Source: Mucilaginibacter sabulilitoris
GTDB lineage: Bacteria > Bacteroidota > Bacteroidia > Sphingobacteriales > Sphingobacteriaceae
Direction of reading: 5' to 3'
Length of the DNA stretch: 64,000 nucleotides
Assembly (NCBI RefSeq): GCF_034262375.1
Contig: NZ_CP139558.1
Span: forward strand, 3,410,001-3,474,000
A model generated the notes under the pieces. The model searched no databases and was not told where the DNA came from. It was given only the letters and a program-made list of their open reading frames with translations. Positions 28,731 to 37,671 of this stretch are shown piece after piece. Numbering within the stretch: position 1 is the first letter of the stretch; each line of letters begins with the position of its first letter. A program made the translations under genes and the position numbers.

Positions 28731-29480
28731 ATGATTAACAGATTTTATCTTTTTGCGTTATTAATAGGTACTGCAATTGCCGGTTGCAGTGGCAACGAAA
28801 CAAAAACCGCTGTAACGGCGCCTGCGCCCAAGAAACCCGAATTAATGGGGCCTTTCCGATTTCACAAGCTGATAGAGGTTTCTCCTGGGCAGAGCTATGA
28901 TATACTGAGCTGGGGCCGTGGCTCGGTTGACGCGGGCGCTTTTATGATATTACACTCCGACTCATCGGCTATACAATACACCACCACTACCGGCGATCTG
29001 GATGGTACTATTGTTGATGTGTACAATGCCGACATGGACGTAGATGGTAACCCGGAGATACTGATACAGGCCAAATCAAAGGATACTACCAAGTACGCTA
29101 CCATTTATGCTTTTGAGTTTAATAACAACAAAGCTAATAAACTCGATTTTCCAAGACTGAACAGTTCGCAGCGTAAAGGCTATCGCGGAAACGATAATTT
29201 TTATATCAGGGACGGTAAACTGATGCGCGAGTTCCCGATTTACAGCGGTACCGGTAAAGATGCCAAACCTACCGGCGCAAAGCGTCAGCTGGAATATGGC
29301 CTACGGAGCAACGAGTTCACTGTAAAACAGTTGAGCAAAGATTCAACCGATGTAGCTGATAAACCTGCCGCGAGCACACCGGCTAAAAGCGACGATAATA
29401 AAAGCACAGTTCAAAAATCTGATAACAAAAGCTCTTCTTCAAAATCTAACAAGAAGAAACGCAGAAGGCATAGAAATTAA
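28731..29480 (+). CDS. Lipoprotein with basic C-terminal tail
   Basis: A 249-residue exported lipoprotein. The signal peptide ends at IAGCS, Cys19 predicted as the lipidated residue. The folded part (about residues 40-195) contains VYNADMDVDGNPEILIQA, a calcium-loop-like DxDxDGN motif of FG-GAP or PliI-like proteins. The tail after about residue 200 is a Ser/Lys low-complexity run ending KKKRRRHRN, which may contact LPS or cell-wall polyanions. No catalytic motif recognised. It is placed 12 bases after the hexosaminidase. Confidence 0.7.
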   Translation: MINRFYLFALLIGTAIAGCSGNETKTAVTAPAPKKPELMGPFRFHKLIEVSPGQSYDILSWGRGSVDAGAFMILHSDSSAIQYTTTTGDLDGTIVDVYNADMDVDGNPEILIQAKSKDTTKYATIYAFEFNNNKANKLDFPRLNSSQRKGYRGNDNFYIRDGKLMREFPIYSGTGKDAKPTGAKRQLEYGLRSNEFTVKQLSKDSTDVADKPAASTPAKSDDNKSTVQKSDNKSSSSKSNKKKRRRHRN

Positions 29481-29512
29481 TAAGAAAGGAGGTATAGTAA
29501 CCTCTGAAAAAT

Positions 29513-29597
29513 ATTTGTCATCCTGAGCGAAGCGAAGGATCTATTCGCAAATGTGCTATCGTAAAATAGATCCTTCGCTTCGCTCAGGATGACAAAT
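29513..29597. repeat. Perfect 33-bp inverted repeat (GTCATCCTGAGCGAAGCG)
   Basis: Arm 29513-29545 (starts ATTTGTCATCCTGAGCGAAG) has a perfect 33-base reverse complement at 29565-29597 with a 19-base loop. It is the best-preserved member in the window of a family also seen at 7543, 14214 and, decayed, 47465. It sits between convergent genes. Confidence 0.92.
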
Positions 29598-29626
29598 TTA
29601 GAATATCGCTTTTCTTCAACACCGAA

Positions 29627-30622
29627 TTATCCAACAATCTCCAGATCGCTGAGCTGGTTATTTATAAACTCCATTTCTTCACCATTAATATGAATGTCAA
29701 TGGCTTTGGCATTTTGTTTGGCTTGCTCGGCGTTGCGGGCGCCAACCAATGCAATGGTAATACCAGGGTGGTTAATAGTCCAGCGGATCACTAATTGGCC
29801 CAAGGTGGCATTCTTTTCATCGGCCAATGGTTTTATTTTTGCCAGGAACTCATTAGTGCGCCTGATGTTTTCTTCCTTAAAGTATTTATTGCCGGCACGG
29901 TGGTCGCCCTCGCCAAAGGTTTGGCCGGGTTTTAGTTTACCAGTAAGCAGGCCGCGTTCCATCGGGCTATAGGCCAGTATGGCTTTTTTATTTTCAATGC
30001 AATAGGGAATCAGTTCATCCTCAATACCCCGGTTTACCATACTGAAAGGTACCTGGTTTGATGCCAGCTTAATTACTTTTTCGGCAATGGCCATTTGTTT
30101 TACATCGTAATTGCTCACACCGGCTTCGCGTATTTTCCCCTGCTCTTTAAGGCGCAGTATAGCCTCCATGGTTTCTTCAATAGGCGTGGTGCTATCGGGC
30201 CAGTGGATCTGATAAAGGTCAATATAATCTGTATCCAGGCGTTTAAGGCTGTTTTCGCATTCTAAAATGATGCTTTCCTTGCCGGCATACTTATAAATAT
30301 CAATGTCATTACCATTATTATCCTGGCTTTTGAAAAAGAAGTCACCTTTGGCAAAATCCCAGCGCATGCCAAACTTGGTCAATATCTGAACCTTATCGCG
30401 TTGCAGGCCTTTAATGGCTTCGCCAACCAGCTCTTCGCTTTTGCCCTGCCCGTAAATAGGTGCAGTATCAATAGAGGTAATACCAAGGTCATAAGCGGCA
30501 CGCATGGCTTCAATAGCTTCCTTATCGTCGTTACCGCCCCACATCCATCCGCCGGCTGCCCAGGCGCCGAAAGTTATTGCCGAAACCGCCAGCTTAGTCT
30601 CTCCTAATCGTCTAAATTCCAT
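29627..30622 (-). CDS. Aldo/keto reductase
   Basis: NADPH-dependent carbonyl reductase of 331 residues with a TIM-barrel fold. The tetrad is visible: Asp and Tyr in SIDTAPIYGQGKSEE, Lys in ILTKFGMRW, His in YQIHWPDST. NADP contacts are suggested by ALVGARNAEQAKQN near the C-terminus. It is close to the general-stress or AKR11/12-type enzymes; substrate is unknown. It starts MEFRRLGETKLAVSAITFG, the standard family start. Its stop lies 30 bases from the perfect inverted repeat. Confidence 0.92.
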   Translation of the reverse strand: MEFRRLGETKLAVSAITFGAWAAGGWMWGGNDDKEAIEAMRAAYDLGITSIDTAPIYGQGKSEELVGEAIKGLQRDKVQILTKFGMRWDFAKGDFFFKSQDNNGNDIDIYKYAGKESIILECENSLKRLDTDYIDLYQIHWPDSTTPIEETMEAILRLKEQGKIREAGVSNYDVKQMAIAEKVIKLASNQVPFSMVNRGIEDELIPYCIENKKAILAYSPMERGLLTGKLKPGQTFGEGDHRAGNKYFKEENIRRTNEFLAKIKPLADEKNATLGQLVIRWTINHPGITIALVGARNAEQAKQNAKAIDIHINGEEMEFINNQLSDLEIVG

Positions 30623-30691
30623 AGTTAAATAAGTAGAATGTATAGTTTAAAAATCAACAGCAAAATGTAGTTAATTATTCAAATTATAAAA

Positions 30692-31411
30692 TTATTTAAC
30701 GAGAGAAATCATGTCTTTTGCGTTCTGCACACCAACCGCATCAAAATCATTGTTAAAATAAAACCAGCCCTCGAGAGTATGGTGGTTTTGCTTTACCGCA
30801 TCTGCTACTTTCTGCAGAAAATCCATAGCATAAGGCGACCGGTACAACACAGGCACACCATGAAAACGGTAATAAACTATCGGGGTATTCTGTATCACAT
30901 CATCGGGCAGGGTTGGGTGACTCATGCCGCAAAAAGTGATTTTATGTTTGGCCAGTTTCTGATAAACATCATTGTTCCACCAGCTAACATGACGCAGCTC
31001 CAGCACGTTTTTAAATGCGGGGCTTAGGCTGTTGATAATACGGTCAAGCCTTTCTTCGTCATAACTAAAACTGGGCGGCAACTGGAAAAGCACTGGACCA
31101 AGCTTTTCCTGCAGACCATTATTAATGGTGTCATAAAAGCTGGTAATAAGATCGGTAGTATCATTGAATTTCTTATAATGGGTGATAGCCCGGGGGGCCT
31201 TCACCGCGAAACGAAAATCTGCCGGGCTTTTAGCGTACCATGTTTGCAAGAATGAAAGTTGGGGAAATCGATAAAAGGTAACATTCAGTTCCAATGTTTT
31301 AAAATGTTCGCAGTAAAAATCAAACCATTTACGCTGCGGTAACCCCTCCGGGTAAAATCTGCCTTTCCAATCCTTATAATGAAATCCTGAACATCCAATA
31401 TGCCAATCCAT
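30692..31411 (-). CDS. DUF72 family protein
   Basis: A 239-residue TIM-barrel protein with the DUF72 start HIGCSGFHYKDWKGRFYPEGL, the internal NVTFYRFP and KAPRAITHYKKF segments, and the C-terminal YFNNDFDAVGVQNA. The family is linked by some authors to nucleic-acid metabolism, but the biochemical role is not established. Cytoplasmic. Divergent from the BatA-like operon. Confidence 0.88.
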   Translation of the reverse strand: MDWHIGCSGFHYKDWKGRFYPEGLPQRKWFDFYCEHFKTLELNVTFYRFPQLSFLQTWYAKSPADFRFAVKAPRAITHYKKFNDTTDLITSFYDTINNGLQEKLGPVLFQLPPSFSYDEERLDRIINSLSPAFKNVLELRHVSWWNNDVYQKLAKHKITFCGMSHPTLPDDVIQNTPIVYYRFHGVPVLYRSPYAMDFLQKVADAVKQNHHTLEGWFYFNNDFDAVGVQNAKDMISLVK

Positions 31412-31553
31412 TTACAAAACCTTTTATTGATAAGAAGGATAAGGGCGATTTGTTTGATAACGCAACGAGATCTCGCGGCAGTGGTAAGCCCAATTCTGCA
31501 CATCTAAAATAAAATCTGCACATTTGTATATCTGCCAATTGCACGTATAAAAT

Positions 31554-33602
31554 ATGCACTTTATATATCCGGCTTTTTTATTTGCATTACTCACGTTAGT
31601 TATTCCGGTTATCATTCATTTGTTCAACTTTCGAAAATTTCAGAAAGTGAATTTCAGCAATGTGCAGTTTTTAAAGGAGATACAGGAACAGCAGGCATCG
31701 CGCAGAAATTTAAAAGAACGGCTGATATTGGCCGCAAGGTTATTGGCTTTACTTTTCCTGGTGCTGGCCTTTGCCCGGCCTTATCTGCCCGGACAAAACA
31801 CTGGCAATACAGGCCGACAGAATGCAGTAAGTGTTTTTGTTGATAATTCTTATAGCATGCAAACCCTTAACCGTGAGGGTTCATTGTTGGATGATGCCAA
31901 ACAGAAAGCAAAGGAAATAGCAACGGCTTATAATATTAATGATCGCTTTCAGCTGCTTACGCAGGATTTTGAGGGGAAGCACCAGCGCTTGCTAAGTCGC
32001 GATGAATTTAATGACGCGGTTGACCAGGTAAAGATCAGTCCGCAGAGCCGTAGTTTGCAGCAGATTATCAGCCGTCAGCAAAATTTGCTTGCTACACAGC
32101 CCGGCGCTACCAAATCGGTATATATTATTTCAGACTTCCAGAAAAACATGGCTGATAAACCGTTAAAAACGGATAGCAGCATTGCCATCAGCCTGATACA
32201 ACTTAAAGCGGGTAACCTGCCTAATGTGGCGGTTGATTCTGTATGGCTGCTTAGCGCGGTGCATCGCCCGGGCGAAAGCGAAAAACTGGTGGTTCGCCTG
32301 CATAATTATGCGGGTGAAAATGCCAATAAAATTCCGCTGAAGGTTTTAATAAACGGAGCTCAAAAAGCATTAGGCAGTTATTCTATCCCGGCCCGGTCGG
32401 TACAAAATGATACGCTCACGTTTATAGGCCTGCAAGAGGGTTGGCAGCAGGGGAGGGTGGAGCTGCAGGATAACCCGGTTACATTTGATAATCAATTCTA
32501 TTTCAGCTTTAACGTAAGTAATCAACTACCCGTATTGCTGATAGATGGCGGAACCCCCAGTCCATACCTAAAAGCGGTTTTTACTGCCGATCCATTTTTT
32601 AATATCCACCGTGCGCCCGATGGGAATGTAGATTACGCCGGTTTGGGGAGCCTGCCTATTGTGGTGATCAGCGATGTGAGAGCTGTTTCTACAGGTTTGG
32701 CGCAACAGCTAAAAACATATGTTGCCAAAGGTGGTACATTGGTTGTTTTCCCGCCAGCAGATGCCGACTTGGCCAGCTATCGTGGGTTTCTGCAAGCGAT
32801 GAACGCTGCCTATCCCGAAAAATTAATAACAGGGGCCACCAAAGTAGCTGCTCTTAACAGGCAGAGCCCGGTGTTTAAGAATGTGTTTGAACATTTTCCG
32901 GAGAATCCTGACTTGCCATCGGTAAGTAAATATTATCAGCTTAGCAGGGCGCATGGTGTAGAGGATAATTTAATGCGGTTAACCGGCGGCCAAACTTTCT
33001 GGGCCGGTTATAATCATGATAAGGGTCGGGTTTATGTGGCGGCAGTGCCACTTGACGAGACATACAGTAACCTGCCCCGGCATGCGCTGTTTGTGCCAAC
33101 CTTGCTGCGGATAGCCTTGTTGAGTGGGCATGATCTACCGCTTTTTTATACATTAGGACAGGATGAAACCTTAGAAATTCCTCCGGTGCAGGTGACCGAA
33201 AAACAGCTGCTGAAGCTGACAAAAGGTGATCAGAGTACTATTCCCGATGTGAAACAGCAGGAAGGGAGCACGCTTTTGTACCTGTCAGACCAATTACACG
33301 ACACCGGCATTTATACCTTGAAAAAACAAGACAGCACACTGGCAACGCTGGCCTTTAACGATAACAGGGCCGAATCTGACATGAGTTATTTGAACCAGGC
33401 TACCTTAAAGGAACTGATGCCAAAGTCAACTGCCTTATTAACAGGTAGTAACATTTCATTAAAAGGTATTGTTAACGAAACAAATTTTGGCACACAATTA
33501 TGGAAACTTTGTATAATTTTGGCATTGATTTTTCTGGCGACCGAAATTTTGCTCATCAGGTATTTTAAGCCCGATAAACAAACAGCCGGGCAGCCTGTTT
33601 AA
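31554..33602 (+). CDS. BatA-type membrane protein with vWA domain
   Basis: A 682-residue inner-membrane protein. The N-terminal BatA domain (TIGR02226) gives two hydrophobic segments at about 5-24 and 57-75, separated by the basic FRKFQKVNFSNVQFL block. A von Willebrand A-like domain follows (about 88-260), with MIDAS-type DNSYS in SVFVDNSYSMQTL. The rest is a large extracytoplasmic region with a second GATase-like stretch (QLKTYVAKGGTLVVFPP), and a last membrane helix at about 650-670. Role in Bacteroides aerotolerance has been proposed for relatives. First gene of an apparent four-gene operon. Confidence 0.88.
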   Translation: MHFIYPAFLFALLTLVIPVIIHLFNFRKFQKVNFSNVQFLKEIQEQQASRRNLKERLILAARLLALLFLVLAFARPYLPGQNTGNTGRQNAVSVFVDNSYSMQTLNREGSLLDDAKQKAKEIATAYNINDRFQLLTQDFEGKHQRLLSRDEFNDAVDQVKISPQSRSLQQIISRQQNLLATQPGATKSVYIISDFQKNMADKPLKTDSSIAISLIQLKAGNLPNVAVDSVWLLSAVHRPGESEKLVVRLHNYAGENANKIPLKVLINGAQKALGSYSIPARSVQNDTLTFIGLQEGWQQGRVELQDNPVTFDNQFYFSFNVSNQLPVLLIDGGTPSPYLKAVFTADPFFNIHRAPDGNVDYAGLGSLPIVVISDVRAVSTGLAQQLKTYVAKGGTLVVFPPADADLASYRGFLQAMNAAYPEKLITGATKVAALNRQSPVFKNVFEHFPENPDLPSVSKYYQLSRAHGVEDNLMRLTGGQTFWAGYNHDKGRVYVAAVPLDETYSNLPRHALFVPTLLRIALLSGHDLPLFYTLGQDETLEIPPVQVTEKQLLKLTKGDQSTIPDVKQQEGSTLLYLSDQLHDTGIYTLKKQDSTLATLAFNDNRAESDMSYLNQATLKELMPKSTALLTGSNISLKGIVNETNFGTQLWKLCIILALIFLATEILLIRYFKPDKQTAGQPV

Positions 33603-33630
33603 TCAATACAAAATCCTTAAAGCAGTGCTA

Positions 33631-34881
33631 ATGAATTTGCTTATCAAATCTGCCACTATTCTTGATCCCGGATCACCTTTTCATCAACAAGTTGCCGATA
33701 TATTAATCGAAAATGGGGTAATCACCCGTATTGCTGAAGAGGTTGAGGCTGATGCCGAACTGATTGATGCCGAAGGTAAATATGTATCACCCGGCTTTTT
33801 CGATCTGAATTGCAATATCGGTGAGTTGGGCCTCGAAACAAAGGAGGATATGTATTCCGGAACGCGGGCGGCCGCAGCAGGTGGTTTTACCGGCGTAGCG
33901 CTTATGCCCAATACCAATCCGCCTGCACATTCTAAAGCCGAAATAGAATATTTGCTTAACCGGGCAAAAAATAACCTGGTTGAAGTATATCCTTTAGGAA
34001 CTATATCGCACAAACGCGAGGGTAAAGATCTTGCCGAAATGTATGATATGTACCTGAGCGGCGCCAAAGCTTTTACCGATGGTAATCGCCCGGTGCAGGA
34101 TGCCGGCCTCATGGAACGCGCCCTGTTATACGCTCAGGGTTTTGATGCGCTGGTGTTTTCATACCCGGAGGATACAGCTATAGCCGGTAAAGCCAAGGTA
34201 AATGAAGGCGAGATCAGCACCCTGTTGGGTATGAAAGGCATCCCGTCGCTGGCCGAAGAACTGATGATAGCACGTGACCTTTACCTGGCCGAATACACGG
34301 TGTCAAAAATACATTTCAGCACCATATCAACCGCCCGGTCGGTAGAGCTGATACGCGAGGCAAAACGAAAAGGCCTTGAGGTAACCTGCGATGTAGCCGC
34401 TCATCACCTGGTACTTACAGACGAGGCATTGATGGGGTTTGATAGTATGTATAAAGTAAAACCACCGCTACGTACCAAAGATGATGTTACAGCGTTGATA
34501 AAAGGGCTTAAAGACGGTACCATTGATGCCATAGTAACGCAGCATACCCCGCACGAGGTAGAATTTAAAGATGTGGAGTTTGAAATGGCCGAATATGGTA
34601 TCGTAGGCTTGCAAACGGCTCTTCCGCTGGCACTCAGGTCTGGCTTAACGGTAGAACTGCTGGTTGATAAACTGGCCATTAACCCGCGTGAGATACTGGG
34701 AGTTGCCGTACCGGTTATTGCCGAAGGCGAGCGGGCCAATTTGGTACTTTTTGATGTGGACACGGAATGGGAATATACTGGTAAAAGCAATCGTTCCAAA
34801 TCAGTTAATTCACCATTTATAGGAAAAAAATTAAAGGGTAAAGTATTACTGACATATAATAATCAACAAATTTTTAAATAA
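33631..34881 (+). CDS. Dihydroorotase homologue lacking metal ligands
   Basis: Amidohydrolase-fold protein of 416 residues, clearly related to dihydroorotase: the AAAAGGFTGVALMPNT, DVAAHHLVLTDE and YGIVGLQTALPL blocks are preserved. However the zinc HxH of strand 1 reads DLNCNIGE (Asn in both His places) and the metal-ligand Asp of the usual TDHAPH motif is Gln in VTQHTPH. Zinc-dependent catalysis therefore seems unlikely; it recalls the non-catalytic PyrC' subunit that supports aspartate transcarbamoylase. ATG 33631 (MNLLIKSATILDP) is preferred to GTG 33625. It sits 28 bases after the BatA-like gene and 5 before the next. Confidence 0.85.
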   Translation: MNLLIKSATILDPGSPFHQQVADILIENGVITRIAEEVEADAELIDAEGKYVSPGFFDLNCNIGELGLETKEDMYSGTRAAAAGGFTGVALMPNTNPPAHSKAEIEYLLNRAKNNLVEVYPLGTISHKREGKDLAEMYDMYLSGAKAFTDGNRPVQDAGLMERALLYAQGFDALVFSYPEDTAIAGKAKVNEGEISTLLGMKGIPSLAEELMIARDLYLAEYTVSKIHFSTISTARSVELIREAKRKGLEVTCDVAAHHLVLTDEALMGFDSMYKVKPPLRTKDDVTALIKGLKDGTIDAIVTQHTPHEVEFKDVEFEMAEYGIVGLQTALPLALRSGLTVELLVDKLAINPREILGVAVPVIAEGERANLVLFDVDTEWEYTGKSNRSKSVNSPFIGKKLKGKVLLTYNNQQIFK

Positions 34882-34886
34882 AAATC

Positions 34887-35555
34887 ATGATAGATCCTAA
34901 AATAGAAACTGCCTTTGAGGCTGCTTTAGAGGCTTTTTCTAAATATAATAGCTTTGATGCTACTTCACTTAATAATGAATTTGGTGAAGTTTTTGCGTCA
35001 GACGAAGACTTTTTGAGCAAAGTAGATGCTTTGGACCAAGTATTTGATAACCATCCGGCGGTTGAATCATTGCGCGAGGTGTTTTTTGATCTGCTGATGA
35101 TCAACTTTTTTAGCGCGGATGTTAAAAAGCTGGAAGAGGATTACCTGGATACTCCTGAATGGGAAGATATCGAAGAGCAAACCCTTGACCGCGGTACCGA
35201 GCTGCTGAACTTGCTATTATACCTCAACGAATGCGAGGATGAAGATATTGAGCCGGAACTGGAAGATTACCTTAAAGAGTTTTTACTGGTGGATGAGGAT
35301 GAGTTTCAGGACGAATACCGCATTTATGAGCCTGTAATTGCCAACCAGATATTGATTGAAAGCCCGGTCGCAGAGATCAGCAAAGTAGCCAAAAGCCTTC
35401 CTGAAGATTCAGAATTGAAAGAGTTGTTTTATCCACTGATGTGCTTTTTTCAAAATATTGATCCTTCAGCCGACGAGAAAAATGCAATTGCTGCTAATGC
35501 CATCGATAAAGAGTTTGATATGGCCGTGTTGGAGATACTGGTTAATTTTCAATAA
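34887..35555 (+). CDS. Acidic helical protein of unknown function
   Basis: No family recognised. The 222-residue product is very acidic (ECEDEDIEPELEDYLKEF, VDEDEFQDEY), predicted largely helical, without a signal peptide or membrane segment. The gene starts 5 bases after the dihydroorotase homologue and precedes a DUF4199 gene by 31 bases, so the four genes from 31554 to 36183 are probably one transcript. A cytoplasmic partner for one of the neighbouring proteins is an inference only. Confidence 0.75.
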   Translation: MIDPKIETAFEAALEAFSKYNSFDATSLNNEFGEVFASDEDFLSKVDALDQVFDNHPAVESLREVFFDLLMINFFSADVKKLEEDYLDTPEWEDIEEQTLDRGTELLNLLLYLNECEDEDIEPELEDYLKEFLLVDEDEFQDEYRIYEPVIANQILIESPVAEISKVAKSLPEDSELKELFYPLMCFFQNIDPSADEKNAIAANAIDKEFDMAVLEILVNFQ

Positions 35556-35586
35556 TACCCATTAGTTAATCTACATTTACTAAACT

Positions 35587-36183
35587 ATGGCTATTGAAAT
35601 TGATAATAAAAAGCTGCGGGTTACCGGCATCACTTTTGGATTATTACTGGGACTTGCGCTGACCATATTGAGTATTTTATCATTTTACATCATGATATCC
35701 ATATCATCTGTGATCCTGATATCGTCGGTTCCGTTTATATTTTCGGTATTGTTACCAATTGTGCTGGTTGTGATCTTATGTTTTAATTTCAGGAGAAGGA
35801 TAGGCGGGTTCTGGACGTTCAAACAGGCGGCTACCGGTATATTTATCATGTTCCTTACCGCTTTCGTGGTGCAATTTGTATTGAGAGATCAGGTGTTTGC
35901 TAAAGTTATTGAGCCTGATATGGTGCAAAAAACGCAAACAGCTATGACTAATGCTGTATCAAAGTTCCTTCACGAGAGCAAAGCAAGTCAGGATGATATT
36001 GATAAAAAGATGGATGACATCCAAAAACAATTTGAATCTCAAAAAGAAGTTACCATAGGCAAGCAGATCCAGGGAGTTTGTTTCTCCATTATCTTTATGT
36101 TTGTATTAGCCCTTATTTTCGCTGCTTTCTTTAAAAAAGAGGTGCATATATATAATCCGGGTGTTGATATTACGAATCGTTAA
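35587..36183 (+). CDS. DUF4199 membrane protein
   Basis: Inner-membrane protein of 198 residues with four predicted membrane segments (about 15-38, 42-63, 81-100 and 158-178) and the DUF4199 hallmark FNFRRRIGGFWTFKQA between the second and third. A soluble helical loop (about 108-150, KTQTAMTNAVSKFLHES) projects before the last segment. Function unknown. Last gene of the BatA operon, followed by a strong terminator. A second family member follows it. Confidence 0.85.
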   Translation: MAIEIDNKKLRVTGITFGLLLGLALTILSILSFYIMISISSVILISSVPFIFSVLLPIVLVVILCFNFRRRIGGFWTFKQAATGIFIMFLTAFVVQFVLRDQVFAKVIEPDMVQKTQTAMTNAVSKFLHESKASQDDIDKKMDDIQKQFESQKEVTIGKQIQGVCFSIIFMFVLALIFAAFFKKEVHIYNPGVDITNR

Positions 36184-36200
36184 AAACAAAATATATTGTC

Positions 36201-36240
36201 AAAAGCGGCCTTTCTCACCGGGAAAGGCCGCTTTTGTTTT
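36201..36240 (+). terminator. Terminator of the BatA operon
   Basis: A perfect 14-bp stem (36201-36214 with 36222-36235, arm AAAAGCGGCCTTTC), a 7-base loop and a TGTTTT tail. Confidence 0.88.
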
Positions 36241-36341
36241 CAGGCGTTTTGGTAACCGTTAATTTACAGCAGATAAGCGTTTATTATGGTTGTATAAAAA
36301 AATATTGGTTAATTTTAAATTATATCATTAAACCAATAATT

Positions 36342-36896
36342 ATGAAAACCCAAACACCTAATCCAAACAGTGCAGCAATTAAATGGGCTGTAATCAATTT
36401 AGTCACCACTATTATCCTTACTTATGGCATACAGTCGTTGAATATGGATCCTAACTCATCATTAAAATATATAGGGTATCTGCCTTTTATTTTATTTTTG
36501 ATACTCACACAAAAGGAATTCCAGGAGCAGCTTGGTGGTTATATAACTTTTGGACAGGCATTTACCGCGGGGCTATGGTATGCTATATTTACAAGTTTAC
36601 TGCTTGCTGTTTTCATATACCTATACCTCGCCGTATTAAGCCCTGATGTGTTTGATAAATCATTGGCAGTATCCCAAAGCCAAATGGCCGAAAAAGGCAT
36701 GTCGCAGGAACAAATTGATAAGGCGATGGGGATAGCCAAGAAATATGGGCCAATCATTGCAGCTGTTGGCACAGTAATCATAGATATTATTTTCGGCATA
36801 ATAGTCAGTTTAATAGGCGCCGCTATTGTGAAAAAGGAACGTTCACCGTTTGATACACCCGATGCAGATTACAAGGATCCTGAACCCACAGTTTAG
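36342..36896 (+). CDS. DUF4199 membrane protein, second copy
   Basis: Inner-membrane protein of 184 residues, paralogue of the gene 160 bases upstream. It has four membrane segments and the same GGYITFGQAFTAGLWYA signature after the second, then a helical loop (QSQMAEKGMSQEQIDKAM) and a final membrane helix. The ATG at 36342 (MKTQTPNPNSAA) was chosen because frames starting further upstream overlap the preceding terminator. Separate transcript between two terminators. Function unknown. Confidence 0.82.
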   Translation: MKTQTPNPNSAAIKWAVINLVTTIILTYGIQSLNMDPNSSLKYIGYLPFILFLILTQKEFQEQLGGYITFGQAFTAGLWYAIFTSLLLAVFIYLYLAVLSPDVFDKSLAVSQSQMAEKGMSQEQIDKAMGIAKKYGPIIAAVGTVIIDIIFGIIVSLIGAAIVKKERSPFDTPDADYKDPEPTV

Positions 36897-36908
36897 ATAA
36901 ATAACCAT

Positions 36909-36950
36909 AAACAGGAAAGGCCTTTTCAATCGAAAAGGCCTTTCCTGTTT
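36909..36950. terminator. Bidirectional terminator, 19-bp perfect stem
   Basis: Arm 36909-36927 (AAACAGGAAAGGCCTTTTC) pairs perfectly with 36932-36950 around a 4-base loop. It lies between convergent genes (DUF4199 and the J-domain protein), and either strand ends in CTGTTT. Confidence 0.9.
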
Positions 36951-36971
36951 ATAATTGTATCTTTTAATAAT

Positions 36972-37421
36972 CTACGCAGTAGCAACCAGTTTGCTGATGC
37001 TTCTGTAAACGTAATCGTTATAAATATGTCTGCGGGCAAATCTTCCCGGCGAATCGGCATTGATCAGCTTTACGTAAACCGCCTTTGGTACGTCAAAGTA
37101 TTCGTAAGTATTACCATCGGCAAAGCTTATTTTCAGCACCTGCGATTTGTATTCAAAATCGGCAATACTTGAAGTTGTGGTTGTAATAGTGTACTCAGCA
37201 AACGACTGGCTGCGCGTTTCGGGTGCTATACTTACCAAAAAATGGTAGGCTTCAATAATGGTTTTGCTTTTTTCTTCGGCCTCCAGTTTGCTTTCCGGAC
37301 TATCCTGAAATTTATCGGGATGCCAGGCTTTCATTAAGCTCCTGTAAACTGTTTTTAATTCCTGTAGTTCGGCTGCTTCATTTACGCCTAAAAGCTTTCT
37401 GTAATCGACAATTTTTTTCAT
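36972..37421 (-). CDS. J-domain and KTSC-domain fusion protein
   Basis: A 149-residue protein joining two small domains. Residues 1-60 are a J domain with the DnaK-stimulating HPD in LMKAWHPDKFQ. Residues about 80-145 fit the KTSC domain: SSIADFEYKSQVLKISFADG, YEYFDVPKAVYVKL, and SPGRFARRHIYNDYVY. KTSC domains are associated with RNA-binding or lysyl-tRNA-synthetase-linked proteins and phage proteins; their role is unsettled. The fusion suggests delivery of a KTSC ligand to DnaK, an inference. Cytoplasmic, monocistronic. Confidence 0.82.
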   Translation of the reverse strand: MKKIVDYRKLLGVNEAAELQELKTVYRSLMKAWHPDKFQDSPESKLEAEEKSKTIIEAYHFLVSIAPETRSQSFAEYTITTTTSSIADFEYKSQVLKISFADGNTYEYFDVPKAVYVKLINADSPGRFARRHIYNDYVYRSISKLVATA

Positions 37422-37611
37422 TCTGTTTTATGTTGTTTTATTGTCGTTGAAGAATTAAGCAAATGAATGTTGCGCCCTTTCAAGAAAATAATCGCGCAAA
37501 GGTACGGTTTTTCGGTCAGGAAAAATCGGGTGCCGATAAAGTTAAGGTAAAGCATGGGTTATGAAATGATTTAAGCACTGGCTTTAGCTTAAATTCTGAT
37601 TACAGCGTCAA

Positions 37612-37649
37612 AAACAAAACAGCCCCGGAAAATAAAATCCCGGGGCTGC
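37612..37649 (-). terminator. Terminator of dxr-rseP
   Basis: On the minus strand CAGCCCCGG (37649-37641) pairs with CCGGGGCTG (37628-37620), followed by TTTTGTTTTT, 22 bases after the rseP stop. Confidence 0.85.
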
Positions 37650-37671
37650 ATATATCCTGTTAATCAGGGGG

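Noticed and set aside
36234..36341. Upstream start for the second DUF4199 protein
   Set aside because: The frame from 36234 begins inside the preceding terminator; the first 36 residues are unlike the family start.
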